From Desulfobacterales bacterium (GTDB lineage Bacteria > Desulfobacterota > Desulfobacteria > Desulfobacterales > CAFBRK01), in the NCBI GenBank assembly GCA_021737185.1, contig JAIPEL010000043.1, positions 1 to 33,539 of the forward strand: 33,539 nucleotides of DNA. The letters are read 5' to 3'. Under the pieces are notes generated by a model, which was not told where the DNA came from, did not search any database, and saw nothing but the letters and a program-made list of their open reading frames with translations. Positions 1 through 9,434 of the stretch are shown one piece after another. Made by a program: the position numbers and the translations under genes. Numbering within the stretch: the stretch's first letter is position 1; each line of letters starts with the position of its first letter.

Positions 1-100
1 TCATTCCGGGCTTGACAAGCCTGCCCCGGACTCCGATCCGGGGGAATCCATTCTTTTTTACTGGATCCCGGGTCTCCGCTTCGCTTCGCCCGGGATGACG
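1..100. repeat. Palindromic (REP-like) unit pair
   Basis: Two adjacent imperfect palindromes. In the second, ATCCCGGG (65-72) pairs with CCCGGGAT (89-96) around a GC-rich loop. In the first, ATTCC near position 3 faces GGAAT near 45 around a CCGG-rich core. The design, two head-to-tail hairpins between genes, resembles bacterial interspersed palindromic units. No second full copy lies in the window, so calling it a dispersed family is inference. Confidence 0.5.
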
Positions 101-117
101 GGCGGGGAAGTTTCACC

Positions 118-157
118 TTTGATCAAACTGAACGCCTCGCGGTCAGCGGCGGGGCTT
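118..157 (+). repeat. Dispersed 40-bp repeat, copy 1
   Basis: The segment begins TTTGATCAAACTGA and ends TCAGCGGCGGGGCTT with 11 variable bases between. The same two blocks at the same spacing recur at 31554-31593. The TTGATCAAACTG part alone recurs near 18707, and TTGATCAAA near 10409. Function unknown. Confidence 0.55.
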
Positions 158-393
158 ATGTGAAACTTCGGCCGAAGATTCTTGAATCTGGAATCTTGAA
201 TCCCGCCGATCAGAGGCAGGGCTTGTCTGAAACTTCCCCCTAAGCCAGAGGCTATAAGGCTAGGAAACTGGGAAGCCTGAAAGCGGAGACGCAGCCGAGC
301 TGCTAAATAAAACTGAATGTGGTTCTCCTTAAGGCTCAAGCAACCTCCGGAGCCGGTGGAGGGACGCGCGCAGTCTAGTCCGCATTTCCACGA

Positions 394-421
394 CCAAATC
401 CCAAGCACCAAAGACCAAACC
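394..421. repeat. Heptad-period array (4 units)
   Basis: Four successive 7-bp units start with CCAA in exact register: CCAAATC, CCAAGCA, CCAAAGA, CCAAACC. This belongs to a class of degenerate 7-bp-period arrays found at many intergenic sites in this window. A similar three-unit run (TTGAATC type) lies at 182-202. Confidence 0.6.
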
Positions 422-591
422 TGGATGGCGTCATTCAATTTTTTTGAAAGGTTTCCTCAGGGGCCTCCTGTTTGGACATTGTCTTTTTGACGGCTGGGCG
501 TGCGGTAAAAGGGGTTGCCCCGCAGCGAAGCGGTATTATGCTAATACATTATTCGCCGACATCGATTGACTTCGCAAGAAAGGAGAGATCC

Positions 592-1617
592 ATGGACATC
601 GAAAAACTGGCGGGAATCGCCCGCAAACTGGTGGCTGACGGAAAGGGCATCCTGGCTGCGGACGAAAGCAGCGGCACCATCAAAAAGCGGCTCTCGGGCA
701 TCGGCGTGGAATCGACCGAAGAAAACCGCCGTGCTTACCGGGGCTTGTTGTTTTCCACCGAGGGGGTCGAACGATATATCAGCGGGGTGATCCTGTTCGA
801 CGAAACCCTTCGCCAGTCATCGCAGGACGGCATCCCCTTTCCGGCGATTCTGGCCGAGCGGGGCATCATTCCGGGGATCAAGGTGGACAAGGGGGCCAAG
901 GCCCTGGCCGGATTTTCCGGGGAAAAGATCACCGAGGGCCTCGACGGTCTGCGGGAGCGGCTGGCCGAATACCATCAGCTGGGTGCCCGCTTTGCCAAGT
1001 GGCGCGCTGTGATCACCATCGGAGAAGGCATCCCGAGCGACTTTGCCATGAAGGCAAACGCCCATGCCCTGGCGCGCTATGCCGCCCTCTGTCAGGAGGC
1101 CGGCCTTGTCCCGATCGTGGAACCGGAGGTGCTCATGGACGGCGGCCACGACATCGACCGATGCCGCCATGTCACCGCCGCCGCTTTGAAGCATGTATTT
1201 TCCGCGCTGTTCGATCATTGCGTCGCCTTGGAAGGGATGCTGCTCAAGCCGAACATGGTGCTGTCCGGTATGGACTGCCCGCAACAGGCCTCCGTGGAGG
1301 AGGTCGCTCAAGCCACGGTCCGCACCTTCCGGCAGGTGGTGCCGGCCGCCGTGCCGGGCATCGTTTTTCTTTCCGGCGGCCAGAGCAGCGAACTGGCCAC
1401 CGCCCACCTTAACGCCATGAACGCGATGGACCAGGAGCACCCCTGGCAGCTGAGCTTCTCTTACGGACGGGCGCTTCAGGAGCATGCGCTGGCGGCATGG
1501 GGCGGCAAGAAAGAAAACGTGTCGGCGGCCCAGAAGGCCTTTTTCAAGCGGGCCAGGCTCAACGGCGCCGCCCGCTACGGCAGCTATCGTCCGAAGATGG
1601 AAAAAGAAGCGGCATGA
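592..1617 (+). CDS. Class I fructose-bisphosphate aldolase
   Basis: This enzyme cleaves fructose 1,6-bisphosphate to dihydroxyacetone phosphate and glyceraldehyde 3-phosphate (or the reverse) in glycolysis and gluconeogenesis, in the cytosol. The 341-aa product has the eukaryotic-type class I layout: the LAADESSGT block near residue 21, a lysine in FAKWRAV (K136), the Schiff-base lysine in the MLLKPNMV block (K219), and the phosphate-binding LSGGQSSE segment. The length fits the family. The start at 592 was chosen because AAAGGAGAG sits 5-13 bases upstream; the longer frame from 472 has no such site. Class I aldolase of this type in a bacterium is not rare but is less common than class II. 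It is followed by cysS behind a separate promoter. Confidence 0.95.
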   Translation: MDIEKLAGIARKLVADGKGILAADESSGTIKKRLSGIGVESTEENRRAYRGLLFSTEGVERYISGVILFDETLRQSSQDGIPFPAILAERGIIPGIKVDKGAKALAGFSGEKITEGLDGLRERLAEYHQLGARFAKWRAVITIGEGIPSDFAMKANAHALARYAALCQEAGLVPIVEPEVLMDGGHDIDRCRHVTAAALKHVFSALFDHCVALEGMLLKPNMVLSGMDCPQQASVEEVAQATVRTFRQVVPAAVPGIVFLSGGQSSELATAHLNAMNAMDQEHPWQLSFSYGRALQEHALAAWGGKKENVSAAQKAFFKRARLNGAARYGSYRPKMEKEAA

Positions 1618-1627
1618 CCGCTTGTTT

Positions 1628-1657
1628 TTGACAAATCCGCCATAGAAAGCCTATAGC
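1628..1657 (+). promoter_or_regulatory. Candidate sigma-70 promoter for cysS
   Basis: TTGACA (1628-1633) is a perfect -35 box, followed after 18 bp by TATAGC (1652-1657). Transcription would start near 1664, giving cysS a leader of about 55-60 nt. This is sequence match only. Confidence 0.45.
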
Positions 1658-1716
1658 TGTTGCCTGAATGAAAACAATCCGGCCGAGGTTTCTGCCGCAG
1701 GCCATTTTCCAGCGGG

Positions 1717-3123
1717 ATGCCATCGATGACGACGATTTCCCTGTTTAACACCCCGACCCGGAAAAAAGAGAAATTTACGCCGATCTATGAAGGAAAAGTC
1801 GGCCTCTACACCTGCGGCCCGACCGTATACAACTACGCCCACATCGGCAATCTTCGCACCTACATCTTCGAAGACGTGCTCAAGCGGGTGTTGATGTACA
1901 ACGGCTATGAAGTCCGCCACGTGATGAACATCACCGACGTGGGCCATCTGACCGGCGACCGGGACATGGGCGAGGACAAATTGGAGGCCGGCGCCCGGCG
2001 GGAGGGAAAATCCGCCTGGGAAATCGCAGCCTTCTATACCCGGGCGTTTGAGTCGGACATGCAAAAACTCAATCTGCTGGCGCCGACGGTCTGGTGCCGG
2101 GCCACGGACGCCATTCCCGAGCAGATCGAACTGATCCGAACGCTTGAAAAAAAAGGCTACACCTACCGCACCTCAGACGGGATCTATTTCGACACCTCCC
2201 GCTTTGCCGGCTATACGAAGCTGTCCCACCAGAACCTGGACGAGCTCCAGGAAGGGGCCCGGGTGGAAAAAAACCCCGAAAAACGCAATGCCACCGATTT
2301 TGCCCTGTGGAAGTTCTCCCCGGAAGGGGTGAAGCGGCAGATGGAATGGGATTCGCCCTGGGGCACCGGTTTTCCGGGATGGCATGTGGAATGCTCGGCC
2401 ATGAGCATGAAATTTCTAGGCGACCAGCTCGACATCCACTGCGGCGGCACCGATCACATCGACGTCCATCACACCAACGAAATCGCCCAGTCCGAGGCGG
2501 CCACCGGAAAACCCTTTTTCAACTACTGGATGCACGGGGCTTTTTTGATCATCGCCGGCGGCAAGAAAATGGCAAAAAGCGAGGGCAACTTTCTGACTTT
2601 GGACGCCACTTTCACCGACCGGAGCATCGAACCGCTGGTCTACCGGTTTGCCGCGTTTCAAACCCACTACCGAAAGCCCATGGAGTACAGTGAAGAAGCC
2701 GTGGAGGCGGCCCATAACGGCCTGCAGCACCTGCGAAACCAGGTCCGGCAGCTCATGGACCAGGCCAGCGACGACGCCGGCCGGATCGACCCGGGTTTCC
2801 GCACCCGCTTCACCGCCCGGATCAACGACGACCTGAATATGCCGAGGGCCCTGGCCGCGGTCCAGGTGCTGCTCAAGTCGGACCTGAGTCCGTCCGACAA
2901 GCTCGCGACGGTGCTCGATTTTGACCGGGTGCTGGGCCTCGACCTGGACCGTATCGGCGAGCCCGGAAAGCTGCCTGAAGAGATCCAAACCCTGGCCGAG
3001 CAGCGAAAAGCGGCAAGGGAAGCAAAAAGCTGGGCCGAATCTGACCGGCTGCGGGATGCCATCGAGGAAAAGGGCTATGTCGTTCAGGACACCAAAGAAG
3101 GGATGAAGGTGTTCAAACCATAG
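1717..3123 (+). CDS. cysS: Cysteinyl-tRNA synthetase
   Basis: Charges tRNA-Cys with cysteine using ATP; a class I aminoacyl-tRNA synthetase of the cytosol. The 468-aa product is close to the family's usual 460 aa. The HIGH motif is seen as HIGN (residues 42-45) and KMSKS as KMAKS (284-288). Zinc ligands are C33 in YTCGP, C226 in WHVECS, H251 and E255 in HHTNE, with the spacing expected from the E. coli enzyme. The C-terminal DALR/anticodon helices follow. An in-frame ATG at 1726 is an alternative start; neither has a strong ribosome binding site. The gene ends convergently with the response regulator at 3172. Confidence 0.97.
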   Translation: MPSMTTISLFNTPTRKKEKFTPIYEGKVGLYTCGPTVYNYAHIGNLRTYIFEDVLKRVLMYNGYEVRHVMNITDVGHLTGDRDMGEDKLEAGARREGKSAWEIAAFYTRAFESDMQKLNLLAPTVWCRATDAIPEQIELIRTLEKKGYTYRTSDGIYFDTSRFAGYTKLSHQNLDELQEGARVEKNPEKRNATDFALWKFSPEGVKRQMEWDSPWGTGFPGWHVECSAMSMKFLGDQLDIHCGGTDHIDVHHTNEIAQSEAATGKPFFNYWMHGAFLIIAGGKKMAKSEGNFLTLDATFTDRSIEPLVYRFAAFQTHYRKPMEYSEEAVEAAHNGLQHLRNQVRQLMDQASDDAGRIDPGFRTRFTARINDDLNMPRALAAVQVLLKSDLSPSDKLATVLDFDRVLGLDLDRIGEPGKLPEEIQTLAEQRKAAREAKSWAESDRLRDAIEEKGYVVQDTKEGMKVFKP

Positions 3124-3170
3124 GCGCTGACGCGCCGAGGGAAGGCTGGGATGCTGGGACGCGCAGCGCC
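3123..3170. terminator. Hairpin in convergent gap (cysS / response regulator)
   Basis: GGCGCTG plus CGCG (3123-3134) faces CGCG plus CAGCGCC (3160-3170), giving an 11-bp GC-rich stem with one bulged A. No U-run follows on either strand, so it may be a bidirectional stop or mRNA 3'-end stabiliser rather than a classical terminator. The loop contains a short GATGCTGG heptad-like run. Confidence 0.4.
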
Positions 3171-3171
3171 G

Positions 3172-3564
3172 CTACTGCCCGTAGATCGACACCCGGTCGA
3201 TGGTGGAGATGAGCCGGTCAAGGGGCACCGGCTTGACCAGGTACTCTCCGGCAAAAGAGCCCCTTGCTTCGGATCGGCACTCCTTGTTGTCCAGAGCCGT
3301 AAGCATGATGACGGGGATCTCGTAAGTCTTCTCGTTGCCTTTGATCTTCTCCAGCACTTCAAACCCGTCCATACCCGGCATCATGATGTCCAGCAGCACC
3401 ACGTCCGGCTTTTTCCGCTGCGTGATCTTAATGCCTGCCTGTCCGTCGACAGCCGTGAACACCTTGAAACGTCCGGTGTTTTCCAGGTTCATCTTGAGAA
3501 AGTGGGAAAAATCCTCTTCGTCGTCGATGATCAATATCTTTTTTTTCCGAATCATGGCCGGCAC
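3172..3564 (-). CDS. Single-domain response regulator (CheY-like)
   Basis: A 130-aa stand-alone receiver domain. The acidic pocket (IDDEED, residues 13-18), phosphoacceptor D59 in LLDIMMPG, T89 in MLTA and K111 in LVKP are all present, so it should be phosphorylatable. There is no output domain. The chosen GTG start at 3564 has AAGGA five bases upstream, and that site overlaps the TAA stop of the kinase gene, implying translational coupling; an ATG at 3555 is the alternative. It is almost certainly the partner, or a downstream phosphate carrier, of the adjacent hybrid kinase. Its output target is unknown. Confidence 0.92.
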   Translation of the reverse strand: MPAMIRKKKILIIDDEEDFSHFLKMNLENTGRFKVFTAVDGQAGIKITQRKKPDVVLLDIMMPGMDGFEVLEKIKGNEKTYEIPVIMLTALDNKECRSEARGSFAGEYLVKPVPLDRLISTIDRVSIYGQ

Positions 3565-3572
3565 TCTTATCC

Positions 3573-5450
3573 TTATTCGACAGGCAGCGTGAGAATCACC
3601 CGGGTCCCTTTGCCGGATTCGCTTACAAACCGAAGATCGCCGCGGTGACGCTCGACGATTCCCTGGCTGACCGAAAGCCCCAGCCCCGTGTTCAACGATT
3701 TGGTCTTGGTCGTGAAAAAGGGTTCGAAAATCTTATTGAGCAGCTCCGGGGCAATGCCCGGCCCGGTGTCGGCGAACACCACCTGAACGAACCGCTTTCC
3801 GTCAGGGTGCCGGCCGTCTCCTGTTTCGATGGTCACCTTGCCGCCGCTCGTCATGGCCTCTGCGGCGTTGACCATGATGTTGATAAACACCTGCTTGATC
3901 TGATTGACGTCCATGGACAGGCGGTGGCTGACGTCGGCCGGCCGCTCCTCCACGGTGACGCGGCTGGACTTGAAATGATGTTCGACCAGGGTGAGGCTCT
4001 CGCGCAAAACATCCAGAAGATCGGCCTCCACGAATTCGGGCGGACTCTGGCGGGAAAAGTCGAGAAGACCCTCCACGATCTTGTTGGCCCGCAGGGCCGC
4101 TTTTTGAACTCGGGCGATGATGTCCGGGGCCATAGCCCGGCCGGAATCGCTTTTCAGCCCGGAGCTCAGCGTTTCCAGCCCCTGAAGAATGATGGCCAGC
4201 GGATTTTTGATCTCGTGGGCCACTCCGGCAGCCAGCACGCCGAAGGAGGCGATTTTTTCGGCTTGAAAGAGCTGCTGCTGGAGCTGCTCCACATTTCTCA
4301 GGTCATGGGCGATGCAGATGATGCCGAGAAGATTTCGCTTCGGTGCCTGGTCGTTGTACATGGCCGATGCCAGGAAGCTTACCGGGATGCGCTTGCCGGC
4401 CTTGCTCCGGTAGGCCTGGGACGGCTCTGTCACGATCCCGTTTCGAATCACCGATTCGAACAGCTCCTCTTCAAAGGAGACGGCTTCGAAAAAAAGCTGA
4501 TCGATCTGTTTGCCGAAAAGCTCGTGGGGGGAAAACCCGAGCATGTCGCAGGTGGCGCGGTTGACGTAGCTGATGCTCAGGTCCGGCTTGAGGACGACAA
4601 GGGAGTCGGCCATGGTGTGTAAAATGTTCTCGTTATATTCCATGGCCTCTTTCAGGGCCCGTTCCACGGTCTTGTACTTGGTGACGTCGGTAATGATCAC
4701 CAGCTTGGTGTTGACCGCCTCCATGGACAGGCACTGGAAAGTGACCTCCCGGTCGAACAGCGTAAGCGGCTCCCCTTCCCCGAGGCGGGACACTTCTCCG
4801 GGCGGCGTCTCCAGCAACGAGATGATTTGACGCTGCAACCGGCGCGGAAAAAACGCCGTAAATTTTTCCCCCAAAAAGCCGTCGGGTTCCACCTGGAAAA
4901 GACGGGCGGCCGTCGAATTGACGTAAACCACCTTTCCCTCCAGCACCTCGACAACGCCTTCGGGGATCGTCTCTAAAACGGTCTCCAAGTGGTGGCTCTT
5001 GGAGAGAAGCTCCTGGGTGATGCGCCGGACCGCCACCGTCTCGATGCCGCGGATTTCACGTCCCGGTATGGGCGTCCGGTCCGGATCGGATTCCCGAATC
5101 ACCTCCCGGATATGGTCCTTCATCAGATCGAAAGGCCCCTTGGCGATGCAGGCGTCCGCCCCGATCCTCTGGTAATCGAATTCCTGCTCCACCACGGCCG
5201 CCGAGACCACCACCAGAAAGCAATCCTTCAGGTGGGGCATCTTCCGGACCAGCCGGCAGAGGTTGTCTCCGCCGATGTTCGGCATGATCAGATCCACGAA
5301 GACCACGTCGGGGGTCAGGGAGGCCAACATGTTCAAAGCGGAAAAGCCGTCTTTGGCCGTGGCCACCTTGTGGCCCTCCGCTTCGAGCATCCGGGTCATC
5401 TGGGTAAGGAGGATGGGGTTGTCGTCGACCACGAGAATGGTTTTTCCCAT
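3573..5450 (-). CDS. Hybrid sensor histidine kinase, REC-PAS-PAS-HisKA-HATPase
   Basis: A 625-aa soluble kinase with no membrane segment. The N-terminal receiver domain (about 1-120) has phosphoacceptor D53 in FVDLIMP. Two PAS domains follow (about 153-260 and 272-390). The dimerisation helix carries H412 in AHEIKNPL. The catalytic domain has the N box (INIMVNAAEAM), the G1 box DTGPGI, the F box FEPFFTT and the G2 box GLGLS, ending at LPVE. A receiver in front of PAS domains suggests that the kinase is itself modulated by another phosphorelay. It overlaps the ribosome binding site of the next response regulator. The signal sensed cannot be told from sequence. Confidence 0.94.
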   Translation of the reverse strand: MGKTILVVDDNPILLTQMTRMLEAEGHKVATAKDGFSALNMLASLTPDVVFVDLIMPNIGGDNLCRLVRKMPHLKDCFLVVVSAAVVEQEFDYQRIGADACIAKGPFDLMKDHIREVIRESDPDRTPIPGREIRGIETVAVRRITQELLSKSHHLETVLETIPEGVVEVLEGKVVYVNSTAARLFQVEPDGFLGEKFTAFFPRRLQRQIISLLETPPGEVSRLGEGEPLTLFDREVTFQCLSMEAVNTKLVIITDVTKYKTVERALKEAMEYNENILHTMADSLVVLKPDLSISYVNRATCDMLGFSPHELFGKQIDQLFFEAVSFEEELFESVIRNGIVTEPSQAYRSKAGKRIPVSFLASAMYNDQAPKRNLLGIICIAHDLRNVEQLQQQLFQAEKIASFGVLAAGVAHEIKNPLAIILQGLETLSSGLKSDSGRAMAPDIIARVQKAALRANKIVEGLLDFSRQSPPEFVEADLLDVLRESLTLVEHHFKSSRVTVEERPADVSHRLSMDVNQIKQVFINIMVNAAEAMTSGGKVTIETGDGRHPDGKRFVQVVFADTGPGIAPELLNKIFEPFFTTKTKSLNTGLGLSVSQGIVERHRGDLRFVSESGKGTRVILTLPVE

Positions 5451-5613
5451 AATCTCTGTCCCGCTTCTGATAATGAAAACATCAAGGGATGGGGCAGCGC
5501 CCGGAACACCCGGGGAGCCGGATTTTTGACATGATTGACAGTCTATACGTATATGGGCGGAAAAAGAAATAGGAAGATCTCATGATTTTGATCCATGCGC
5601 GCCCGCGCATGAA

Positions 5614-6159
5614 TCAGGCGTCAGTGGAGCCCAGTTGCAAGCGAAACGCCTCCAGGGCGCTCGGCAGAAGCCGTCGGATGAAGCCTTCCCGCTCCCGGGG
5701 CGTCAGGACCTCGTATCGATCGTAGTCCGGACGGCTGCGCGCCAGGGTGGGGGGATGCGTCCGGCAGCGCTCCCGGATCTTCTCGAAATCGGTGATCAGC
5801 GTCACCAGCGGACAATCGCCGGCGGAAAAAGCCGCCACCCATCCCAGCCGCCGCATCATCTCAAAACGCACCTGGTCGGCCAAAAACAGATGGATGTCGA
5901 CCACCCGGAGCTGCTCATCCTTTTTAAGGGATGAAAAGTTTCTTTCCTCGCCCAGGTCAAGAACCGCCATGATCAAGTCGTAGTAGGCCCCGGCACTGCC
6001 TTCGCCGGGCTGCGCCAGCTTCATCAGGGTGTCGTCGGAAAGATCGCAAAGGCGCACCCCCCGTCCGAAACTCCGGGAAAAGCGCTTTTCCCAGGGCTGA
6101 AAGGCGCGCTTTTCCACCGCCTGGATCCGATACGATTCCAGATCGACGATTTTGCCCAT
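5614..6159 (-). CDS. Hypothetical 181-aa protein
   Basis: I do not recognise this protein. It starts MGKIVDLESYR and is soluble, with alternating charged and hydrophobic stretches and no signal peptide or membrane segment. The N-terminal phrase resembles small regulatory or adaptor proteins of delta-proteobacteria, but this is only an impression. The start at 6159 is supported by GGAGGG four bases upstream; the longer frame to 6231 lacks one. It lies in the same direction as lon, 187 bp downstream of the lon stop, so it may share a transcript with lon or have its own promoter in that gap. Confidence 0.75.
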   Translation of the reverse strand: MGKIVDLESYRIQAVEKRAFQPWEKRFSRSFGRGVRLCDLSDDTLMKLAQPGEGSAGAYYDLIMAVLDLGEERNFSSLKKDEQLRVVDIHLFLADQVRFEMMRRLGWVAAFSAGDCPLVTLITDFEKIRERCRTHPPTLARSRPDYDRYEVLTPREREGFIRRLLPSALEAFRLQLGSTDA

Positions 6160-6346
6160 GACCCTCCGTGTCCGCTTGCAATGAAAACCGACTCGCTCAA
6201 ACCGGCAGGGTTCGCTGCGGCTTGCGGTCAAGCGACTCCCATGAAAGTCAAAGTCCGCGCCCTTGTCAAGAAATTATGGGGATTGCTTGTGGAGCGGTAT
6301 TCCGGCAAACCCTCTCGGCGGCCGGAAAAGCCCGGCGACGGGATGT

Positions 6347-8797
6347 CTATGTGGTCACCTTCTCCTGGTCCTGCGAAACCCGATCGCCTTCCGGCACGAA
6401 AGCGGTGTCCATCGCCTCTTCGATCCGGTCGACCGGCACGAAGAGCATCGTGTTCCGGACCTCGTCAGGCAGGTCGTCCAGGTCCTTTTCGTTGCGCTGG
6501 GGCAGAATCACCGTGGTCAACCCGGCCCGGTGAGCCGCCAGGATCTTCATCTTGATCCCGCCCACCGGCAGCACGCGGCCCCGCAGCGTGACCTCCCCGG
6601 TCATTCCCACGTCGCCCCGGAGCGAACGGCCGGAGTACAGGCTGGCCATCGCCATCACCATCGCCAGGCCGGCGGAAGGGCCGTCTTTGGGGATGGCCCC
6701 GGCCGGCACGTGGAGATGGACGTCATAGACGGCGAAATCCTCGGCGTCGACCGCAAGGGTGTCTGCCTTGGAACGAACGTAGCTGTGGGCGATCTGGGCG
6801 CTTTCGCGCATGACGTCTCCGAGATGGCCGGTCAGGGTCAGCTTCCCCTTCCCCTTCATCCGCGTGGCCTCGACAAAGAGAATGTCTCCGCCGAAGGCGG
6901 TCACCGCAAGACCGGTAGCGATGCCGGGAATTTCGATGTTCTCGGAGTCTTCGGCTTCGAACCGCTCCTTTTTCAGAAACTCCCGCACCATTTCCGGCGT
7001 GACCAGCACATGGGACCATTCTTCTTCGGTTACTTTCACGGCGCACTTGCGGCAGATGGACCCGATCTGCCGTTCGAGGTTTCTGACGCCGGCTTCCCGG
7101 GTGTAGTCCCGTACGATCTTTTGCAGGGCATCTTCCGTGAAGCTGATCTCCTCATCGCGCAGCCCGTGCCAGCGAACCTGCCGCGGCACCAGGTGGCGCT
7201 GGGCGATCTTTACTTTCTCGTACTCGGTGTACCCATCGAGCTGGAGAATCTCCATCCGGTCTGCCAGGGCCGGCGGAATGGTCTCCAGCTGGTTGGCCGT
7301 AGTGATGAAGATCACTTCGCTCAGGTCAAAGTCGACGTCCAGGTAATGGTCCCGAAACGCGTGGTTCTGGGCGGGATCGAGCACTTCCAGCAGGGCGCTG
7401 CTCGGGTCCCCGCGCCAGTCGTTTCCGATCTTGTCGACCTCGTCGAGCATGAACACCGGATTCCGGGTTCCGGCCCGCTTGACGGCCTGGATGATCCGCC
7501 CCGGCATGGCGCCGATATAGGTGCGGCGATGGCCTCGGATCTCGGCCTCGTCCCTCATCCCGCCCAGGCTCATCCGGGTGAACTTCCGGTTCAGCGCCCG
7601 GGCGATGCTTTGACCGAGACTGGTCTTTCCGACGCCCGGCGGTCCGGCAAAACAGAGAATCGCCCCCAGCGGCTGATCCGGCCGGTCTTCATCGGGTTCG
7701 GGGACCCCGCGCTCCCTGGCCAGTTTTCGCACCGCAAGATATTCCACGATCCGTTCCTTGATCTCCTCGAGCCCGTAATGATCCCGGTCCAGCACCTGCC
7801 GTGCATGGTCGATATCGGTCCGGTCCTCGCTGGTTTCATGCCAGGGAAGCTCCAGGAGCCAATCCAGGTAGGTCTTGATCACCGAATACTCGGCCGATTG
7901 GGGAGACATGGCCGCCAGCCGCTTCAACTCCCGCTCGGCCTCTTTTTTGGCCTCCGGAGGCAGGTCCGCCTCCTCGAGCCGCTCGCGGTAGCCGTCGGCC
8001 TCGGATTGGTTCTCTTCGGATTCGCCCAACTCCTTTTGAATCGCCTTGAGCTGCTGGCGCAGATAATACTCCCGCTGGGCCTCTCCCATCTTCTCCTTGG
8101 CTTCGGACTGGATCTTGCGGCCGAGGCTCAGAACCTCCTTTTCCCGGGACAGATGCTCGATGAGCAGTCGGATCTTTTCCTTGACCGCATTTTCCTCCAA
8201 CAGCCGCTGGGCCTGCTCGATCTCCATTCCCGCGTTGGTTGCCACCAGGTGGACCAGGTAGGCCGGGTCCTTGATCTGGGCGAGAAATTCTCCGGCTTCC
8301 TTGGGAAAATTGGGCGACAGGCCGACCACCTCCTGGGAAAGATCCCGGAGGCTTCTAAACAGGGCGTCCGTCTCCAGATCCTCGTCCCTTTCCTCCGGAG
8401 CGGGAGCGACTTTCGCTTTTAGATAGGGCGTGGCGCCGACCCAGTATTCGATGCGAAAGCGGGCCAGACAGCGAACGATCACCTGCAGGCCGTTTTCCGC
8501 ATTGCCGGACACGTGATCCAGACGGGCGAGGGTTCCCACCTCATAGGTCTGACCCGGCTCCGGCTCCTTGATTTTCGGATCACGCATGGCCACCAGGCCG
8601 ACCAGCCGGTCGCCCTTGAAGGCTTCCTGAACCAGCTTGACCGACCGATCGATGCCCACGGCCAGGGGAAGCACGGTTCCGGGAAAGGCCACCGTATTTC
8701 GAAGCGGCAGAATCGGAAGCTCCTCGGGGAGATTTTCGTAGCCGGCGTCCTGTTCGCCCGCGCCGGCATCGCCGAACATATTGATACGATCCTTCAT
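6347..8797 (-). CDS. lon: ATP-dependent protease Lon
   Basis: Cytosolic AAA+ serine protease that degrades misfolded and selected regulatory proteins. The 816-aa product has the LonA plan: N-terminal substrate domain (LPILPLRNTVAFPG, from residue 27), coiled-coil region (about 200-300), Walker A GPPGVGKT (385-392), Walker B FMLDEVDK (449-456), and the protease domain with catalytic S708 in PKDGPSAG and K751 in GGIKMK. The start at 8797 has GGAAAGG 6-12 bases upstream. The last 20 residues are polar and variable. A motif CAAGCGCTCTA lies about 70 bp upstream of the start and recurs near the Fur/Zur gene. Confidence 0.97.
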   Translation of the reverse strand: MKDRINMFGDAGAGEQDAGYENLPEELPILPLRNTVAFPGTVLPLAVGIDRSVKLVQEAFKGDRLVGLVAMRDPKIKEPEPGQTYEVGTLARLDHVSGNAENGLQVIVRCLARFRIEYWVGATPYLKAKVAPAPEERDEDLETDALFRSLRDLSQEVVGLSPNFPKEAGEFLAQIKDPAYLVHLVATNAGMEIEQAQRLLEENAVKEKIRLLIEHLSREKEVLSLGRKIQSEAKEKMGEAQREYYLRQQLKAIQKELGESEENQSEADGYRERLEEADLPPEAKKEAERELKRLAAMSPQSAEYSVIKTYLDWLLELPWHETSEDRTDIDHARQVLDRDHYGLEEIKERIVEYLAVRKLARERGVPEPDEDRPDQPLGAILCFAGPPGVGKTSLGQSIARALNRKFTRMSLGGMRDEAEIRGHRRTYIGAMPGRIIQAVKRAGTRNPVFMLDEVDKIGNDWRGDPSSALLEVLDPAQNHAFRDHYLDVDFDLSEVIFITTANQLETIPPALADRMEILQLDGYTEYEKVKIAQRHLVPRQVRWHGLRDEEISFTEDALQKIVRDYTREAGVRNLERQIGSICRKCAVKVTEEEWSHVLVTPEMVREFLKKERFEAEDSENIEIPGIATGLAVTAFGGDILFVEATRMKGKGKLTLTGHLGDVMRESAQIAHSYVRSKADTLAVDAEDFAVYDVHLHVPAGAIPKDGPSAGLAMVMAMASLYSGRSLRGDVGMTGEVTLRGRVLPVGGIKMKILAAHRAGLTTVILPQRNEKDLDDLPDEVRNTMLFVPVDRIEEAMDTAFVPEGDRVSQDQEKVTT

Positions 8798-8868
8798 AAT
8801 TCACCTTTCCATGTGATTGGCAATGCAACGGGAAGTCGAAAAACGTCTTCTCTCGAAACGTTTTTTTA

Positions 8869-8880
8869 CCAAGCGCTCTA
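8869..8880 (+). promoter_or_regulatory. CAAGCGCTCTA motif, copy 1 (candidate operator)
   Basis: CCAAGCGCTCTA occurs here, inverted at 12581-12592 and again at 12664-12674 next to the Fur/Zur gene. Similarity with the third site extends on both sides (GAAACGTT... before, GGCAAAG / GGCGAAG after). It lies 72 bp upstream of lon and in the region upstream of znuA. A Zur operator is one reading; a lon regulatory site is another. Confidence 0.35.
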
Positions 8881-8923
8881 TGGCAAAGCGGTTGTCCATG
8901 ATATGTTCCCGTCGCATTACTTA

Positions 8924-8953
8924 TTGTCTGTTAAAATTAAAAATAATTATACT
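8924..8953 (+). promoter_or_regulatory. Candidate promoter toward znuA
   Basis: TTGTCT (8924-8929) and TATACT (8948-8953) are separated by 18 bp in the most AT-rich block of the region. If used, it would give znuA a leader of nearly 480 nt. It is weak evidence because AT-rich sequence produces such matches easily. Confidence 0.25.
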
Positions 8954-9434
8954 TTTTTTAATGTAAAGCGGTTTTGCATCAAAATCCCGGAATCACGGCT
9001 TCAATGAAAAAGAAACCAGTCACCGGCTGGTTGTCAACTCAACGGGACACGATTGGGGTGTAGAGATCCGGGCCCGGAGGACCCGGCTTTGGGTTAAACC
9101 CGGAGGGCATGAATCCCTGTAGTTGTCCTAAATCCGAAATTCGAATATTTCGTGCTTCGAATTTTTTCGGTTCGGGCTGAAAGGCAGAGCCAATTGCCTC
9201 TGTCCTGGTCCTGAGGACCAAGATTGTGAAACTGCATTCAATTCTGGAGCATGTTGTCTTGGCGAATCGGTCACTTTCCATGGGCCTGCCGGTCCATGCA
9301 AATGAGTTGCACAAGCGCGGAATCTGCACTATGGTTGGCGCGCAACCAACCTGTGACAAAAAAAGCCGGATCAGCCTGAAAGAGTTCACCATGGATCGGG
9401 CTTGCGCGGTTTTGCCCATGGAGCGGCGCGGAAA

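Larger units (their letters stand above)
1..591. other. Gene-free, repeat-rich upstream region
   Basis: No convincing gene is visible here. The stretch holds a pair of palindromic units (1-100), a copy of a dispersed 40-bp repeat (118-157), a short 7-bp-period run (182-202), a partial copy of the GGTGGAGGGACGCGC unit (about 355-369, also at 10445-10459) and a clean four-unit heptad run (394-421). The last 100 bases before the aldolase start should hold its promoter, but no convincing -35/-10 pair was found. A 126-codon minus-strand frame across 58-438 is made entirely of repeats and was not called. Confidence 0.6.
8798..9434. other. lon-znuA intergenic region
   Basis: About 640 bp without a convincing gene. 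It contains the CAAGCGCTCTA motif (8869-8880), two AAAGCGGTT words (8885-8893, 8966-8974), an AT-rich block (8920-8962) with a promoter-like pair, and a GC-rich palindromic stretch near 9060-9110. A 70-codon plus-strand frame at 9226-9438 overlaps the znuA GTG by GTGA; it resembles no family and was not called. The length suggests a long znuA leader or an unrecognised small RNA. Confidence 0.45.

Noticed and set aside
6263-8422. 719-codon open frame on the plus strand opposite lon
   Set aside because: It is the antisense shadow of the lon gene in GC-rich DNA; it has no family motifs, while the minus strand has complete Lon catalytic residues.
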